Assembly: GCA_024811115.1 (NCBI GenBank)
Contig: JAKOGH010000005.1
Span: forward strand, 558,001-622,000
Reading direction: 5' to 3'
Source: Terana coerulea
Lineage: Eukaryota > Basidiomycota > Agaricomycetes > Polyporales > Phanerochaetaceae
Length of the DNA: 64,000 bases
The notes below the pieces were generated by a model. That model did not search any database. It was given only the letters and a program-made list of their open reading frames with translations, and was not told the origin of the DNA. The number at the start of each line of letters is the position of its first letter. Positions within the stretch are counted from its first letter, which is position 1. Positions 11,401 through 23,757 of the stretch are shown here, in pieces. The position numbers and the translations under genes are program-made.

Positions 11401-14400
11401 TTTTCCCGCCAGCTTTAGCGGTAGACTTAGCATCAGGACTAGGGACGCTCAGAGGCAGCGCCCGCAGCGTGTTTAACTCGGCAGACTGCTGCGTCACCTC
11501 GCTTCGAAGTCGCTGGCACTAATGTAGATCGTAAGCACGGACTCCGTGTGTTCACTTTCCTGACCAGATAATCTTACCTCTTCGGAGAGCTCCTCGGTCT
11601 TCGTCCGGAGAGACTCCAGCTCCTCGCGTAGCACGGCTCCGTGATCATCCGAGGCGAGCGTGGCTTCGAGGTTCTGTCCAGTGATGTGCCGAACGGAGTC
11701 AGCGAACTGCTTAACGCAGTGCTGCCAGCCATCGGCACTGTTTGGTCGTAAGCGTCGTGGAAGGTAGTGGGCAAAGTAGAAAACCCTCACAAGTCGGGAA
11801 GCGTAGTGACTTGTTCCACGAACTTTGTGACTACGTATATCACGTCTGCTTTCAGTTGCCTGTAAGAGCTAATCAACTCGGTACTCCATGTCGATTGAAC
11901 AAAAGACTTACGGATCCGATTCCTTCTCGAGTATGAGACGAATATGCGACAGCACCCCGACAACCATGGGATACAGCTCGTTATACTGCCGGGCGACCTG
12001 GAAGCGTATCTTGAACAATCACTTCGGAGTCTGACGCAGTGCGACGGTGGCTTGCAAGGCTACGTTCGCGAAGGTCCTCCTCATCCTCGAACTTCTCCTC
12101 CGTGTAGATATCCAGTTGAGTCAGCAACGAGTCCGGTGGTTTGATATATCGCAATGACTTGATGTTAAAACTGTGAGTATGACTCCTTGCAAGAAGCAAG
12201 GATCACATACCACGAGTACTTCGTTCACCCCGCGACGAGTAAACTCTTCTCGCAATAATATACGCTCCTCCAATGAGTCGGGGAAGTTGGTGATAGCATT
12301 GACGAGTGCCATGGACGCCGTCCGTGCTTCCCAAGCACCCTCCTCTTCATTCCCGTAACCCTGGTCATCCGGCTGGGCGTCGTCTACTGACAGATCCGGT
12401 GGCCGTAATGAGCCAATGAGCTCCTCGAAGCGGAATTTCTCCCCAAACTCGACGCGGTAGTCCGAGAGCGCGGAGAGGACGGCCTTGTGCCCTTCGGTCG
12501 GCGAGACGTAGCATATGGCGGCGAGGACGTCGGAGGTGAGCACGCGTAGCTTCGTGGACGAGCCGTGCAGCGAATATGCGAGGTGAGTGATGAGCATAGT
12601 ATCCCCGAGACCATGCTTAAACCCGGGCTAGAGGAGCATTGCATTAACATCAACGCAGCGTGAGCTTGGGACAACTTACGTCTGTGTTGAGCAGTACTCG
12701 TATACACTTAATGACCTCGAGAAGGACGCTCTCTTCGACATTCTGCAGCTTCTTGCGCTTTCCTCCTTTGGCAACGAGGCCGGAAAGGACAGTACTAAGA
12801 GCGTCCATGCCCTTCAAGTCCGTCACGAATTCCTCAATCCACACCAGATCTGCCGTCGACAAATGCACTCGCAGTGAAATGAGGTGCTTCACGAGCTTGA
12901 TGTCCGTCGGCTTCCCATTCCGTATGGCATCAACATACCATTTCGGTGTCTTGGTAGCCTCCTTGTCTCCGGAAACCCCACCCTTCTCTCCTCCAGACGA
13001 ATTCCACCAGCTGTTCCACAGCCCACCTGTGCTCTGTGACTGGAGGGGGTGGTAGCCTCGACAACCTTCGCTGGCGAGGCCGGAGCCTCCTTCCCCGACG
13101 TGTCGATGTCTACGCTGGAGCGCGGCGAATGGCTGGGCGAGGTTGTGGACCCCCAACCCAGGATGGAGAAGCGTTTCAGCACACCTGAGTCGCCTGTAAG
13201 CTGGGGCACGAGGCGAAAGTCACTTCCACTAGCAGAGCTGTATGTCGAGGCCTGGGCGGCATGACTGATCATGCGCTGCCCATTTGTAGCTTTAGACATG
13301 CTTGCCGCGCGGGACTCCTGATGCTGCTTGAACAAATATTGCCGTTGCTGAGGGGGGAGTTTGTACATTGCTTCCCTCTTCGGACCCTTCAGCCCAATGG
13401 AATCCTATGATTGCGATCAATATCAAACCCGTACACGAAGTGGCTAATACTACGTACGAGCATTTCGTCAGAATTCTGCTGCACTCACGTCATCCTCATC
13501 ATCCTCTGGCAATTCGACTTTGACAAACTTCCTGATGGACCCGCCATTTGCCTCTGGAATAAGCTTTGGTTCGCTGACAGTCTTCTTCCTCGGGGGTTAA
13601 TTCTACTGTAGCGGATCCTGGACTTCCCGAGCTCATCCAACTGTCGAACAGACTGGACAAGCGGTTCTGGGCGATAGAGTTCCGCCAGTCGGAGGGCGCG
13701 GTGAAAGGTGGGAAGCCGGAGCCCGACTAGACCCATTCGCTAAACTCTTCTGCTTGGCCGTACCACCTCCCTCTTCGTCTTCGTCTTCCGATTCTTGCAA
13801 ATCTGCGAGACGCCTGACAGTGTCTTCCGATGGTTCGAGAGACGCAATGGAGTTGGTGCGCGACTTGGAGCGGCGATACCATTCATCGGGGACGCATATA
13901 CGAAAATGACGAGAGGCTGAAAAGGCTGAAGGCTGGGGCTTGAAGGGGGTCTCGATGACGTTGGACACAATAGCATCGAAGGGTATACGGTAGGATTCTA
14001 ACGCATATATGAGGCTTAGAGTCAGACACCGGCTCGCAGAAGGACTCACTTTCCGATTCCTCATCCGACCAAACTTCCTCAAGCACGTAGTCCAACGTTC
14101 CACCGCCAGGGATCGGTAAAGACTTCGTCAGACCAAGTTCTTGGATTATACTGTCTATAGCAGCTTGCACAGTAGTTGTCCTGGAAACAAATAACTTCCA
14201 TTGAAATCCATCATGAATTTCCGGTACGCGTAGAAAGGTACACGTCAAGACAAGGAAAGGATGCAGCGAGACGAGACGGAAGGAGGGGTGTGCAAGTGGG
14301 AGGTCAACGGAAAGGTCGAAAATGCCCGCTGCGCAGGAGGTGCAGGAGACGAAGCGTTCAGCAAAGGTGCGACGGCGGTCTGCGACCCAAGTATGCCTGA

Positions 14401-14682
14401 AATTTATCAAGCCATCGCACGGTCGTGCACATAACAAAATGGCGTACCATTTCCGAGGGACTCCAGTTCTTCTTCCTCCCATTGCCTCCCATTATGCTCT
14501 TTCCGAATCGCCTGCAGAGCCCAGCCATAGGGCTCTAGGTCTCCCAAAATCTCAGCCGCAATTTCTGCGTTTTCGGTGAGGTAGTCCTGAACATCCTGTA
14601 CTGTTGCCGTAGATGAGATGGTCGCAAAATGAAGTGACCCTGAAGGCACCACAACCGGTATAATTAGAGTGTCGTCCGCCAT
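8478..14682 (-). CDS. Diaphanous-related formin (Bni1/SepA/Cdc12 type)
   Basis: Formins nucleate and elongate unbranched actin for hyphal tips, septa and polarity, under Rho GTPase control. The protein starts at MADDTLIIPVVVPSG (14682) with a ubiquitin/RA-like block, followed by a second conserved block (VPEIHDGFQWKLF, about 14220), the FRICVPDEWYRRSKSR region (about 13890), a Rho-binding/FH3 region (13370-12120), coiled coils (12060-10800), a very long FH1 polyproline tract (10790-10330), FH2 (about 10320-8880) and a DAD (8600-8540). FH2 hallmarks are KLKPFFWNKL at its start and the GNTLNGSTFRGGARGF motif. DAD reads GRGDLDQAIRSM followed by basic residues, so autoinhibition is expected. At least a dozen introns interrupt it. 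One frame break lies in the C/G run near 10640-10655. Confidence 0.92.
10330..10790 (-). repeat. FH1 polyproline tract (low-complexity CCN repeats)
   Basis: Several runs of 7-15 consecutive prolines separated by short Ser/Gly/Ala spacers, written as GGTGGC/GGGGGC arrays on the + strand. They are profilin- and SH3/WW-binding sites that feed actin to the adjacent FH2. The C-homopolymers make this stretch prone to replication slippage and sequencing error; a frame change falls inside it. Confidence 0.85.
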
Positions 14683-15013
14683 TTCGTGAGTCCAGAGTAG
14701 GTGTAGGAGCAGTAGGTCATAGGCGTGTGCGTGTGAATGGTCGTAACGAAGATCAAAGCATGCTGGAGGGGTGCGCGTGAGTGGAAAGCGGGAAGGAGAG
14801 CAGGCCCGAAGCAGGGTGTCGGGCGCACGCGCTAGAGCGCCCAAGCAGCCTTGTTAGCGCTCGGATTAGATTTGTCCCAGCTTAGCGGGCTTGGAATGCG
14901 GTACAACTGTGCCCACTGTCCGCCATGCACACATGTCCGCATGAGAGGCGAGTGGTATAGTGCTGTAACTGTATTCTCCCTAGGCAGACCTTTAAATCTT
15001 TGATACTGTACAA
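14683..15013. other. Intergenic region upstream of the formin
   Basis: No convincing gene in about 330 bp. It should contain the formin promoter (formin reads leftward). Nothing else recognised. Confidence 0.4.
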
Positions 15014-15279
15014 GGTCTGCACTAATTTGACGCCCCCTGGCAGAGGGGTCAGATAGCCTTTCTAGGAAGGCACTTTGACCGTCACTTTCCACCTCTCCCG
15101 CACCTCAGCGAGCACAACGGGGGCGTGCAGCTTCTCAGAAGGCTCATCAGCCTGCTGGTGCTCGCACTGGCCAACCTTCAGCGTACAGAGACAAGTCCTG
15201 CTGTAGGCGGGCTTGTCCGGGTGCCTTCCTAAAAGGCTATTGGCCCCCTCTGCCAAGGGGCGTCGAATCGGTACAGACT
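15014..15279. mobile_element. MITE-like element with long terminal inverted repeats
   Basis: A left arm at about 15014-15073 and a right arm at about 15220-15279 are reverse complements of each other. The core reads TTGACGCCCC(C/T)TGGCAGAGGGG...ATAGCCTTT(C)TAGGAAGGCAC with only a few mismatches over about 45-60 nt. The roughly 145-bp interior has no open frame with coding character. Size, symmetry and lack of coding capacity fit a miniature inverted-repeat transposable element. I see no clear target-site duplication, so the exact borders and superfamily are undetermined; a large transcribed hairpin is the alternative. Confidence 0.65.
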
Positions 15280-15912
15280 ATAATAACTGACAGCTTATAG
15301 AACGCAGGACTGGCAAGACACTCGTACATCTCTCGAATAGATTCCCAGTACGGCTGGTGCGCCTTTCGATGAAGCATGCCTTTCCGGCATGTATTTCTGC
15401 GGTGCTCTTGTGAGAATGTTCGCCAGTAACTCTGCGCCGTACTTGGTATGCAGGGAGCTACTCTGTACCACCTGAACGGGTGAGACTGATCAGAACAAGG
15501 CCAAATTCGTCCGACAACTGTTCGCAGCGGTCGTCAAGATATGTATCGTGCCTGCGAGCCGGTGCGCAGGAACCTACTCTTTCTGCCGGTCACAGCGATG
15601 GGTACTGCCCGGCCAAAGTCTGTACCGCCAGCCTGAGGAGCTTCCAACAAGATGGCTCTGTACCTGCACGGGGCTTACCTGGTGTCTCCTGCTCGCCTAG
15701 ATTGTTAGCACGGCGAATTACATTGAACGTTTTGCCTACTACCCTTCGAGCTCCAGCTTTAGGCCGTTGCGAGACGCACAGCATAAAACGGGCCCGCCAA
15801 AAGGCTACCGATGGTTCCTCCCCACCCCTCTCCAGTCTCGCATCGTGGTAAGTACTAGTCTTCCGCATCTTCCAACCCAGTGGACCCCCGTGACTTAGCT
15901 TTGCTACTCTAG
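15280..15912. other. Intergenic region between the MITE-like element and the F-box gene
   Basis: About 630 bp without a supported gene. Short open frames exist in several phases but lack introns, domains or family resemblance. It should hold the F-box gene promoter; no TATA box was evident. Confidence 0.35.
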
Positions 15913-17123
15913 ATGGTTCACAGACCACTGCCCTTGGAATTAGTTGACATGGCTCTTGGGTTCATATACGATGCCCATGACCTGCCTACTCTCCATGCCT
16001 GCACACTTGTGTGTCGCACATGGAGAACCGAGGGTCGACGCCACGTCTTTCGGAGAGTGCAGATATCCAGCCAGCCCAACCTGGAGACATTTGAGCACCT
16101 CGTGGCCACGGATCGCTCTATCGCTCCCCTTTGTTCGCTCGCTACTACTTTCTCCTTCCAAAAGCATTCGTGCCCCCGCCTCTGCCTCGTTATGGGTGCG
16201 GGACGTCCCCTCTCGTCTTGCGGAGCGACTCCCAAATCTGTCCTCCATCGAATTCTTCGGCATGCAGGCCAACGACCCGCACCGGCATCTTGAGGAATTC
16301 TCCGGATTTTCCGCGTTCACCTCTGTGCACACCCTCACCTTCCGCCACTGCTCGCTCGGAGCTGTGCCAGTTTTACCACCTTGCGTCCTCCTTCCCTGCG
16401 CTCCGGAAACTCGGCGTCTTTTACCTTCGCTCTCGCCACTCTACAATACCCGACCTGGACGCCTTGTCCTCCGAACGCCCGCGCGGCCTCCGCACGATTG
16501 AAGTAGACATCGGGCACATCTTCTCGCCCGCGATTCAAGGCATCCTAGCGTGGGTCACGTCCTCGCCGTCGCTTAGCACGCTGCGCTCCGTGAAAATCAC
16601 CGTGCGGACCACGGACGCTGAGGCCACCGGCCGGTTTCTTGATCAAGTGGGGCCCTCTTTAGAGGAGCTGGACTTGGGGCTGGACCAGTACTTCGGGCTG
16701 CCGCTTGAAACTTGTCGTAATCACGTACCTTCATAATACCCTAAACAGGCTCATGACCCGTACCCTCCTATCACAGATATCAAGAGCCACGTCTCGATCA
16801 GTAGCTGCACCCGCCTACGGTCTCTCGCCCTCTACGACCCTAATCCTAACTGGCAAGCCTTACTGTCTCTGTTGGCCGAAATCCGTTCGTCAAATATCCA
16901 GCGCCTTTCGATTCGCATACCCGCGAAAGACCCACGCACCATCCGGTGTCTGGAGCTGAAGCCACTGACGAAAGCGTTGCGAAGGGACGGTCTCAGTACT
17001 TTGACGGAGCTCTGTTTCATTTACGGCGGCTGCAGGCAATCACGAGAGTCATTGCTGCAGGAGCTCCGAGCAGGATTACCTACTTTCGTACATCAAGAGG
17101 CTTTGCGTATCGTTTCTTCATGA
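15913..17123 (+). CDS. F-box / leucine-rich repeat protein
   Basis: The N-terminus (MVHRPLPLELVDMALGF...LHACTLVCRTWRTEGRRHVF) is a typical basidiomycete F-box: PxELV, a short helix, then the C-x-L-V-C-R-x-W motif. The rest consists of degenerate LRR strands (LPNLSSIEFFG, TSVHTLTFRHCSLG, GLRTIEVDIG, LRSVKITVRTTD, LEELDLGLDQYFG, SNIQRLSIRIP, LTELCFIYGG). Such proteins are substrate receptors of SCF ubiquitin ligases; the target is unknown. The frame advances by +1 near 16127 (a CCCC run) and again near 16360, and an intron probably lies near 16715-16780 (acceptor TCACAG). The family is large and fast-evolving in Agaricomycetes, so a pseudogene cannot be excluded, but the breaks match the error pattern seen in essential genes nearby. 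Confidence 0.75.
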
Positions 17124-17379
17124 CTAGTAATACCACCATAAAGGAACGCTGTACGCATACGTGTCGCGTTTGGATTCGTAATACCGCGGGATTGTAGAGC
17201 TTCGTATGACGTTGGGAGTGGCACCAGTTCAAAGAAGTAAAAGCAATAGTCATCGTGCAAAGGGTTATACTAAACTAAGAGCGAACAACCACAAACAAGC
17301 CAAAGCCGAACCTGGGCTGTAGAGCGTGAGCATTGCAACAAATACACACAAGCATTCATCAAGCATCACGATCGTCAGC

Positions 17380-20300
17380 TCACAGACCCGTCCAGTAGAA
17401 CGTCTTTCCAAGTTCGACTTGGCCCTGCAGCCGCACATCCTCCGATGACGCCGCCACCAGCACGTCGAACTTGCCCGCCTCCGCGACCCAGGACGCCCGG
17501 CGCTCGTCGTAGAAGCTCAGTGCGTACTTGTCCAGCTTCACCTCCGCCTTCTTGCGCTCACCCGCCTTCAATGCGACTTTGGTGAAGCCCTTCAGCTCTT
17601 TGATTGGGCGGGGTAACGACGACACGGGGTCGGATATGTAGACTTGTGCAATCTCGCGGCCGTCGACCTTGCCCGTGTTCTTCACTGTGAAGGACACAGT
17701 GAAGGTGCCGTCGGGAGAGAGGGTGGAGAGGGAGAGGTCGGAATACTCGAAAGTGGTGTAAGACAGGCCGGATCCGAACGGGAACAACGGCGCGAGTTTC
17801 TTGATTTCGTAGCCCCGGTAGCCAACAAACACACCCTAGAATGTCATAACGCTTAGTGGAACTCATAGGTTCGCGTGTATTTGGCCTTACCTCGTTGTAT
17901 ACTATTTTCCCATGTGACTGTGGGCTTGTTGCCAAACGATGGGTATGAAGGGTTGTCCTCCAGCCGCTTGCTGTATAAGGAGTTAGCAGATTTGTTTTAA
18001 GCACCCTTTAGGATACATACGGGAATGTCAGCGCGAGCTTTCCAGCGGGGTTAACTTTGCCGAACAGAACATCCGCAATACCGTTCCCTACTTCGTTGCC
18101 GCCATAAAACGCCTGAAACCAATGAGCTTATGTGGAAGATTGGTGTGAAATGTACGTACCTGGACAAGCGTATGTGCTTCCCTGACCCACGGCATCTCCA
18201 CGGGAGTTCCGGATTGGTTGACGACAATAGTGTTGGGGTTTGCTTGGAGGACCTCCGCCACCAGCCGGTTCGTGAGGCCAGGAAGGCTAGCAAGGTCATG
18301 AGCAGGGAAAACATAACCGTCTACCGGCGTACTTACTCCATATTCTCCCTGTCGTTGCCTTCGGTTTCCCAACTATAAAGCCTCATAAGTACAGACGATC
18401 AAGGATATGGCATGTATAAGACTCACTCGTTGTTCAAGCCTATCAGAAGAATCACGACTGTAAATGTATGCCGTCAAATCTCAACATTTTCCTCGGATGA
18501 ACAGGACCTCTCACCGTCAGCTACTTTCGCAACCTCTATCGCATCCTTGATGCCCTGCTCGGGCTCGACCTGGCGGATGGCACCCAGACGAATACCTCCG
18601 CGGCACGAGAACGGTGCGCCTCGTGCAATGAAGGCGTGATTGCTCAGTCGGATCTCGACCTTGTGGTCGGTTCCGGCCTTCAGCCCCTTGAGAACATATC
18701 GAGCGTCGATGGTGCCTAGCCCAAAGAACGCCTCGCCCTGCGGAGGGTCGATGCTGAGCTCGATGACAAGCTTGTCGTCAATGAAGAGGTTGCCGCGGCC
18801 AGCGATATTCAGGCCAATTTCCCAGTCACCGTCTTCGTCTGGGGTGAAGGTTGTCGTGAACTACGCGTATAAGGTCAGTGACTAAACAGCGGCATAATTG
18901 AACTCAACACGCGACTCACCCGCAAATAGCAAAGTTCGTTCACTTTACTGTCGTCCTATATGAAGTCAATCAATACAACATGTCTTCCTCTGACAAAATA
19001 AGCACCTACAATGCCGTCGGCAAGGAAGCATTTCCCGGAAGTCGTGGGTGTGCTCCATGAGGCTTCAGGCACCTTGGCTGCCCAGTTTGGCTCCGTCGAT
19101 AACCAATCTTCTCTCGGGCTATCGTTCCAGAACTCAATCAAAGCACCATGCTTCCCGTTGTGGGTAATAAATGGGTCGATAACCGGCAGGTACTGGTGCG
19201 ACAGCGCCCCAACGGAGTATGTCACCTCCGCGCCGACCTCTTTCGCGGCCGCGGAGATGCCCTCCAGTGGCGAAACGGTGTACGTCGACAGGAGCGCCGC
19301 AGAACCTCCGCCTGATGTGACTGCGTGTTTGGCGTTTGGGCCTATCACAGCGATTTTGCTGGATTTGTTGCCAAGGGGAAGAAGGGCGTTGTCGTTCTTG
19401 AGCAGTACAACGGCATCGGCGGCTGCCTTGCGGAGTAGAGCACGGACCTCGGGGTGTCAAGTGATTCCTCGGGCGCGTCGAAAGGAATGCCAGAGTCGTA
19501 TGCACGCTGAAGCAGTTCTAGCACCTAGTAATGAAGGTTATCCCCCAAAACTCGCAAAGACAAGGCATGCCAAACCTTTCTCGCACGATCATCAATGTCC
19601 TCCTCGAAGAGTTTTTCGCCCACTATTGTTCTGACTACGGCTGCACCACGCATAACCGTTGGTCCACTACGGATTCCCATCAGTGTCACTTTCTGGTGGT
19701 GCAAAAGTCTCACGTACGGCATCTCTAGATCCATGCCAGCCTGGATACTCTCTACTGTGCTGTACGTGCCCGTCCAGTCGCTCATAACCATGCCTTTGAA
19801 ACCCCATTCCTAACAAACTGGATTTAGCGCATACCATCATTTTTAACCAAGTGCGTACCTTCCTAAGGATGTCGTCCAACAGGCGTTTGTTCTCCGAACA
19901 GTGAATGCCATTGAGACGGTTGTACCTGGGTTATTGTGAACTTTGGCAAGTCGTGAGTATTTCGGTGAAAACTTACGCGGTCATGAATGCCCAAGGATCG
20001 GAGTCCTTCAGGGCAATTTGGAACGGCTTCAAGTAAATTTCTCGCAGTGCACGCTCGCTCACTATACTGTCGATTGAAAATCTGTACACAATGTTCGTCA
20101 GATCTCCAATGCGCTTTCATGTTAAATAACCGTACCTCTCAAATTCCTGGTCATTCGCGACAAAGTGCTTGATCGTCGCGGCTACACCTTTGGACTGTAA
20201 CCCGTTAATGTAAGCAGCTGAGATGGTTCCGTTGACATGAGGGTCTTCGGAGAAAGACTCGAAACCTCGGCCTCCCAGAGGCGAGCGTTGCGTGTTGACG

Positions 20301-20837
20301 GTAGGACCCAGGAGAACATGGCAACCTTGAACACGCTCAGTGCGATGTTTGTCGATTGAAAGAGTGTATATGCGTCACCTTTGGCATGGCATTCGTCCGG
20401 CGAGTGCCTTGCCAACCTCTGTAGCGAGCTCTATGTCAAAAGAAGAGCCCAATCCGGTGGAAGACGGAAAACAGCTTGATGGAACACCGTTGAAGACTAC
20501 ACATGATAGATTTAGTAGCTGAAGCCGCAAAATGAGATTATTTAGTTACATCGAGTCCCGCGTACTCCGTTAGGGCCTGCATATACCGCTGGTATGAGAG
20601 TTCGTTCCTTATATGTGTGCTTGTCATGCATACCGTCACTCATCCGTAAGCCTGGGATGCCATGCTCTGGGACCGCTGTCGTATGCCACCAACCCTACGG
20701 AAAGCGAACATGTAAGACACCATTCTCGTGTAAATTATGACCTGGCTTACAGTTCCCGAGAGAAGTGCAACTTTATCGGCGAGGGACAGTTTCGAGAGAA
20801 GGTTGTCAATATCGAGGCGCGTTACAGAGGCAGACAT
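17380..20837 (-). CDS. GH3 beta-glucosidase, intracellular type with PA14 insertion
   Basis: It hydrolyses beta-glucosides (for example cellobiose) to glucose. The N-terminus [28 protein letters not shown] shows no signal peptide, so a cytosolic enzyme is expected. Landmarks: the [12 protein letters not shown] substrate-binding block, the nucleophile motif [18 protein letters not shown] (about 19790-19740), DLEMPG followed by PTVMRGAAV across an intron, [19 protein letters not shown], a PA14-like insert (about 19340-18500), and the C-terminal fibronectin-III-like domain ([16 protein letters not shown] to the end). Many short introns. One frame change near 19447 looks like a missing base rather than an insertion. 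It is divergent from the RING ligase gene across 375 bp. Confidence 0.9.
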
Positions 20838-20884
20838 GTTGGCTGTGGGGAAGATGGGAGGGCGAGGCAAACCCTGGATTTCTT

Positions 20885-20892
20885 CTTATATA
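20885..20892 (-). promoter_or_regulatory. TATA box of the beta-glucosidase gene
   Basis: TATATAAG on the minus strand, about 48 nt upstream of the ATG at 20837. Spacing fits a core promoter with a very short 5' UTR. Confidence 0.4.
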
Positions 20893-21212
20893 CGTTAGGG
20901 CATCCGAGGTGTGTTCCTAATGTGTAAGATGCCGCTTTCCGGATCCGCAGAACATATATCCCATGTTCACCTGAGCGAAGAACGACGGCTAGACGCGGGG
21001 AATCCTCGGTTGAATCACAGTCGCGGTGCGTCGGTCGGGCGCCCAACCGCGTCAGTCCCGGGCGTCTATGCGCAGTCGCGAACCGAGTTCAGAGCCCTCA
21101 TCCGTTCCCCGACGCTGCGATCCATCCTGCGTACCTGTGCCGTCACCGCCGCCGAGGCCTCTAATATTCGCGGCGACCAGTCCACACACCTCTCACCGCT
21201 AAATCGTCCCGA

Positions 21213-22842
21213 ATGCCGGCCTCCAGGACCGCAAAGTGCGATATTTTCACCGAGAAACGCCAATTGTGAGCTGTAGCTTACGGACTTGGGTTTAGGGGCA
21301 AGGGACGAGCCATAATATCCGACTCCGAAAGCGAAGTCGAAGATACGCCTGCCGCGTCAGGTTCGCAAGTTCCGTTGACTATCAAGGTCAAGAAACGTGA
21401 GTATTCTACGCGATGACGGACTTCGGCTCTTACTAACGGAATGGTCATGGGAAGCTAGGCGTGCCGTGACGAAGAAGTGCCCCGTTTGTGACGAGGAAAT
21501 ACCCCTACGCTTACTGGACAGGCATGCAGAACTGGAAGCGGAGAGGGTGAATGAGATCATGGCATGCATAGGGTCGACGGAAGTGCTGGAGTCGGCTGAG
21601 CCAGACGATGGGTACGCCCCGACATACTATTACCCAGACTCCTCCTGACATTATTCATAGCTCTACAGCACGCACTCGCAAGTCGGCTGTCAAAGCACGA
21701 AAGAACATGCAACCCAATTCCATGGCCTCCGGCTCCGCGACGCTTGAGCTGGTCGACAAATCCCTTCGCATGATCAAAAGGCACCGAAAGCAACGGCATA
21801 TAAAGCTGCGAGAAATGACTCGAGACGATGAGGACGGCGGTGGTCTGTCTGGGTTCCATGGCGGTCGAGGTCGATGGGCAGGAAGTGGACAGGGTACGCT
21901 TTGTCCTGTGTGCTTGAAGATGGTTCCGGGAGATCCAGACGTAGTGGAAGCGCATGTCGATGCGTGTCTAGCACACGAGGCGAGGTTGCAGAATGAGCGG
22001 GAGCACGAAGAAAGGGAGAGAAGTCGCGAACAGAGCGTATGGGGGGATGTGGATGTGGATGATGATGTCCCATTACGTGCCACCGATGGTGCCGCTTTGC
22101 GCGGTAAGCCGTACGTCGCCTTTGAATTTACGCGAGACTCATTCCACGTTAGGCATGGGCTTTGGTGTACGCGAGGAGTCGTACCAAGACATCGATGGCG
22201 ATATTGACGTGGATGGCGAGGATGAGGTTGTCTACGGCGCTGCGCAGTTCACGGAACGGGATATTGTAGGACCAAATGCGGTGAATGCAGACGAAGATGA
22301 GGACGTGCGTATCGATGATGATGAGAACGACAACGCCGGGCGGCCTCCGATTGCGTCCGGTTCAGGTACGAGCCCTGCTACCGACACGTTGCTTCAGCAG
22401 TTGGTAGTGGGAGGAAAGGTGACAGAGAAAGGATTGGGACTCACGGAAGAGCAGCAGGAGGTGAAAAAGACCATGGACGAGGTGATGGGACTGGGAGAGA
22501 CAGAGGCACAGGATAGAGCGGTGGAGTTAGCGAGAAAATCAGGAAATCCTGCTGCTCTAGTTGAGGCTCTGGAGAACAAACTGAAGCTTTTGGTGAGTAG
22601 TTTCCGCTCCGACTCCCCGCACTGAATACCGATACTTTCCCCAGGAGTCCACACGCGCGTCATCCTCGATCTCCTTACTATGTAGGATCTGCATAGACCC
22701 TTATACCGAACCTACAGTATCAACTGGTTGTTGGCATACCTGCTGTCGAGAATGCTGGTTGCGGTGTCTTGGTTCCACGAGACTTTGCCCAATCTGCAAA
22801 CGCATAACTGCGCCCGTGGATTTGCGCAGAGTCTACTTGTAG
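21213..22842 (+). CDS. RNF220-type RING E3 ubiquitin ligase
   Basis: Six exons (21213-21265, 21296-21396, 21455-21611, 21661-22103, 22153-22592, 22645-22842) give an exact 463-residue frame. The C-terminal RING reads CRICIDPYTEPTVSTGCWHTCC...CPICKRITAPVDLRRVYL; the ending ITAP-x-DLRR-x-YL is the signature of the RNF220 family. Two more zinc-finger-like elements precede it: KKCPVCDEEIPLRLLDRH near the N-terminus and TLCPVCLKMVPGDPDVVEAHVDACL in the middle, followed by an Arg/Glu-rich helix and an acidic linker. Animal RNF220 ubiquitinates transcriptional regulators; the fungal substrate is unknown. A basic segment (about 21665-21720) suggests nuclear localisation. The model is intact, which makes it a good quality control against the frame-broken neighbours. 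Confidence 0.9.
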
Positions 22843-23294
22843 ACGTATGTGCAACGCCGCTTAGACACTAGCTTAGTCTTGGTACAGCTTCAGTGCACTG
22901 TAGTGTCTCCGCGATAATATGAATCTGTTGAAAATTTGTCAGTTCGAGGCATGAATACACGGAGAATATGCTGAACGCTTCAGATCTGGCCTTGTCAATT
23001 CTTCAACTTCCGGACCTGCTCCCTCAGAGCGGCTCGGCTTGGGAGAACAGTGTCCAACCCAAGTCAGGGCACCGTGAACGATGTCACCACGACGTATATA
23101 ATCACAAAACATGCACTGCGCGGTGGAACTGTACTCACCACCTATATTTCCAGCTGGGCCAAATCCGCCTTACTACGTCACTTCGCGCGCGGGATGTTCG
23201 TTATAGGGAGAAGAAATCATTCCTCATGGAATATTTTGCAAGGCATTAATATGATACACAGAAGATGCGAGCAGAGAGCGAAACAGACGACACA
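22843..23294. other. Intergenic region between convergent RING ligase and TOM7
   Basis: About 450 bp with no supported gene. It should contain both 3' UTRs and polyadenylation signals; none was individually identified. Confidence 0.4.
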
Positions 23295-23643
23295 TCATGC
23301 GAGGGGGCTGATCAACCTAGAGAGCAAAGCGAAGTGGTTCGGTAAGGGATGGTGCTACGTCAGCAGGGCGAGCGCACGTACTTGATCAGGGAAGGCTGGG
23401 GGTTACTTCTAGTATATCCGACATAGATAATAAATGGAATCCAGCCGTAGTGGACGATAGTCTAAATAGGAGTTATGGTAGTTAGTATGATTCCAACATT
23501 GCCAGCGTGTCGGGCGCACCTGGGCAAGGTCCAGGGCCTTGGAAATACGCTCCTGCAATTCGATAAAATATCGGTCAGGCTGTTTCTGATATGTAAGCTC
23601 TACCAGAGGTAGATATACGTACCTTTGTCTCCTCTGAAGGCAT
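23295..23643 (-). CDS. TOM7: Mitochondrial import receptor subunit TOM7
   Basis: TOM7 is a tail-anchored small subunit of the outer-membrane TOM complex. Exons read MPSEETK, then KQPDRYFIELQERISKALDLAQ, then TIVHYGWIPFIIYVGYTRSNPQPSLIK, and a last exon coding LISPLA before TGA at 23297-23295. The conserved HYGWIPF...GYTRSNP-x-PS motif is diagnostic and lies in the single membrane helix. The last splice leaves one surplus G (CC at 23316-23317 on the + strand); ignoring it gives the expected LISPLA ending, whereas the literal sequence runs on. The gene starts 114 bp from the oppositely oriented eIF3f start. Confidence 0.88.
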
Positions 23644-23757
23644 GTCGACTGTTGTGGATGGTGGGAGGAAGTTGAGTCGCACCGGCGTTTGCCGAGCTAA
23701 CTTTTGGCTGGCGTTCTAGGTTTTATTGGCATGCAACACTCCCTCTACCGACCCAAA
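23644..23757. promoter_or_regulatory. 114-bp divergent promoter, TOM7 / eIF3f
   Basis: The two start codons face away from each other with only 114 bp between them, so both 5' UTRs and both promoters share this segment. No TATA box is evident, as is usual for housekeeping genes. Confidence 0.6.

Noticed and set aside
22968..23385. Overlapping + strand open frames between the RING ligase and TOM7
   Set aside because: They overlap the TOM7 exons on the opposite strand and have no coding character.
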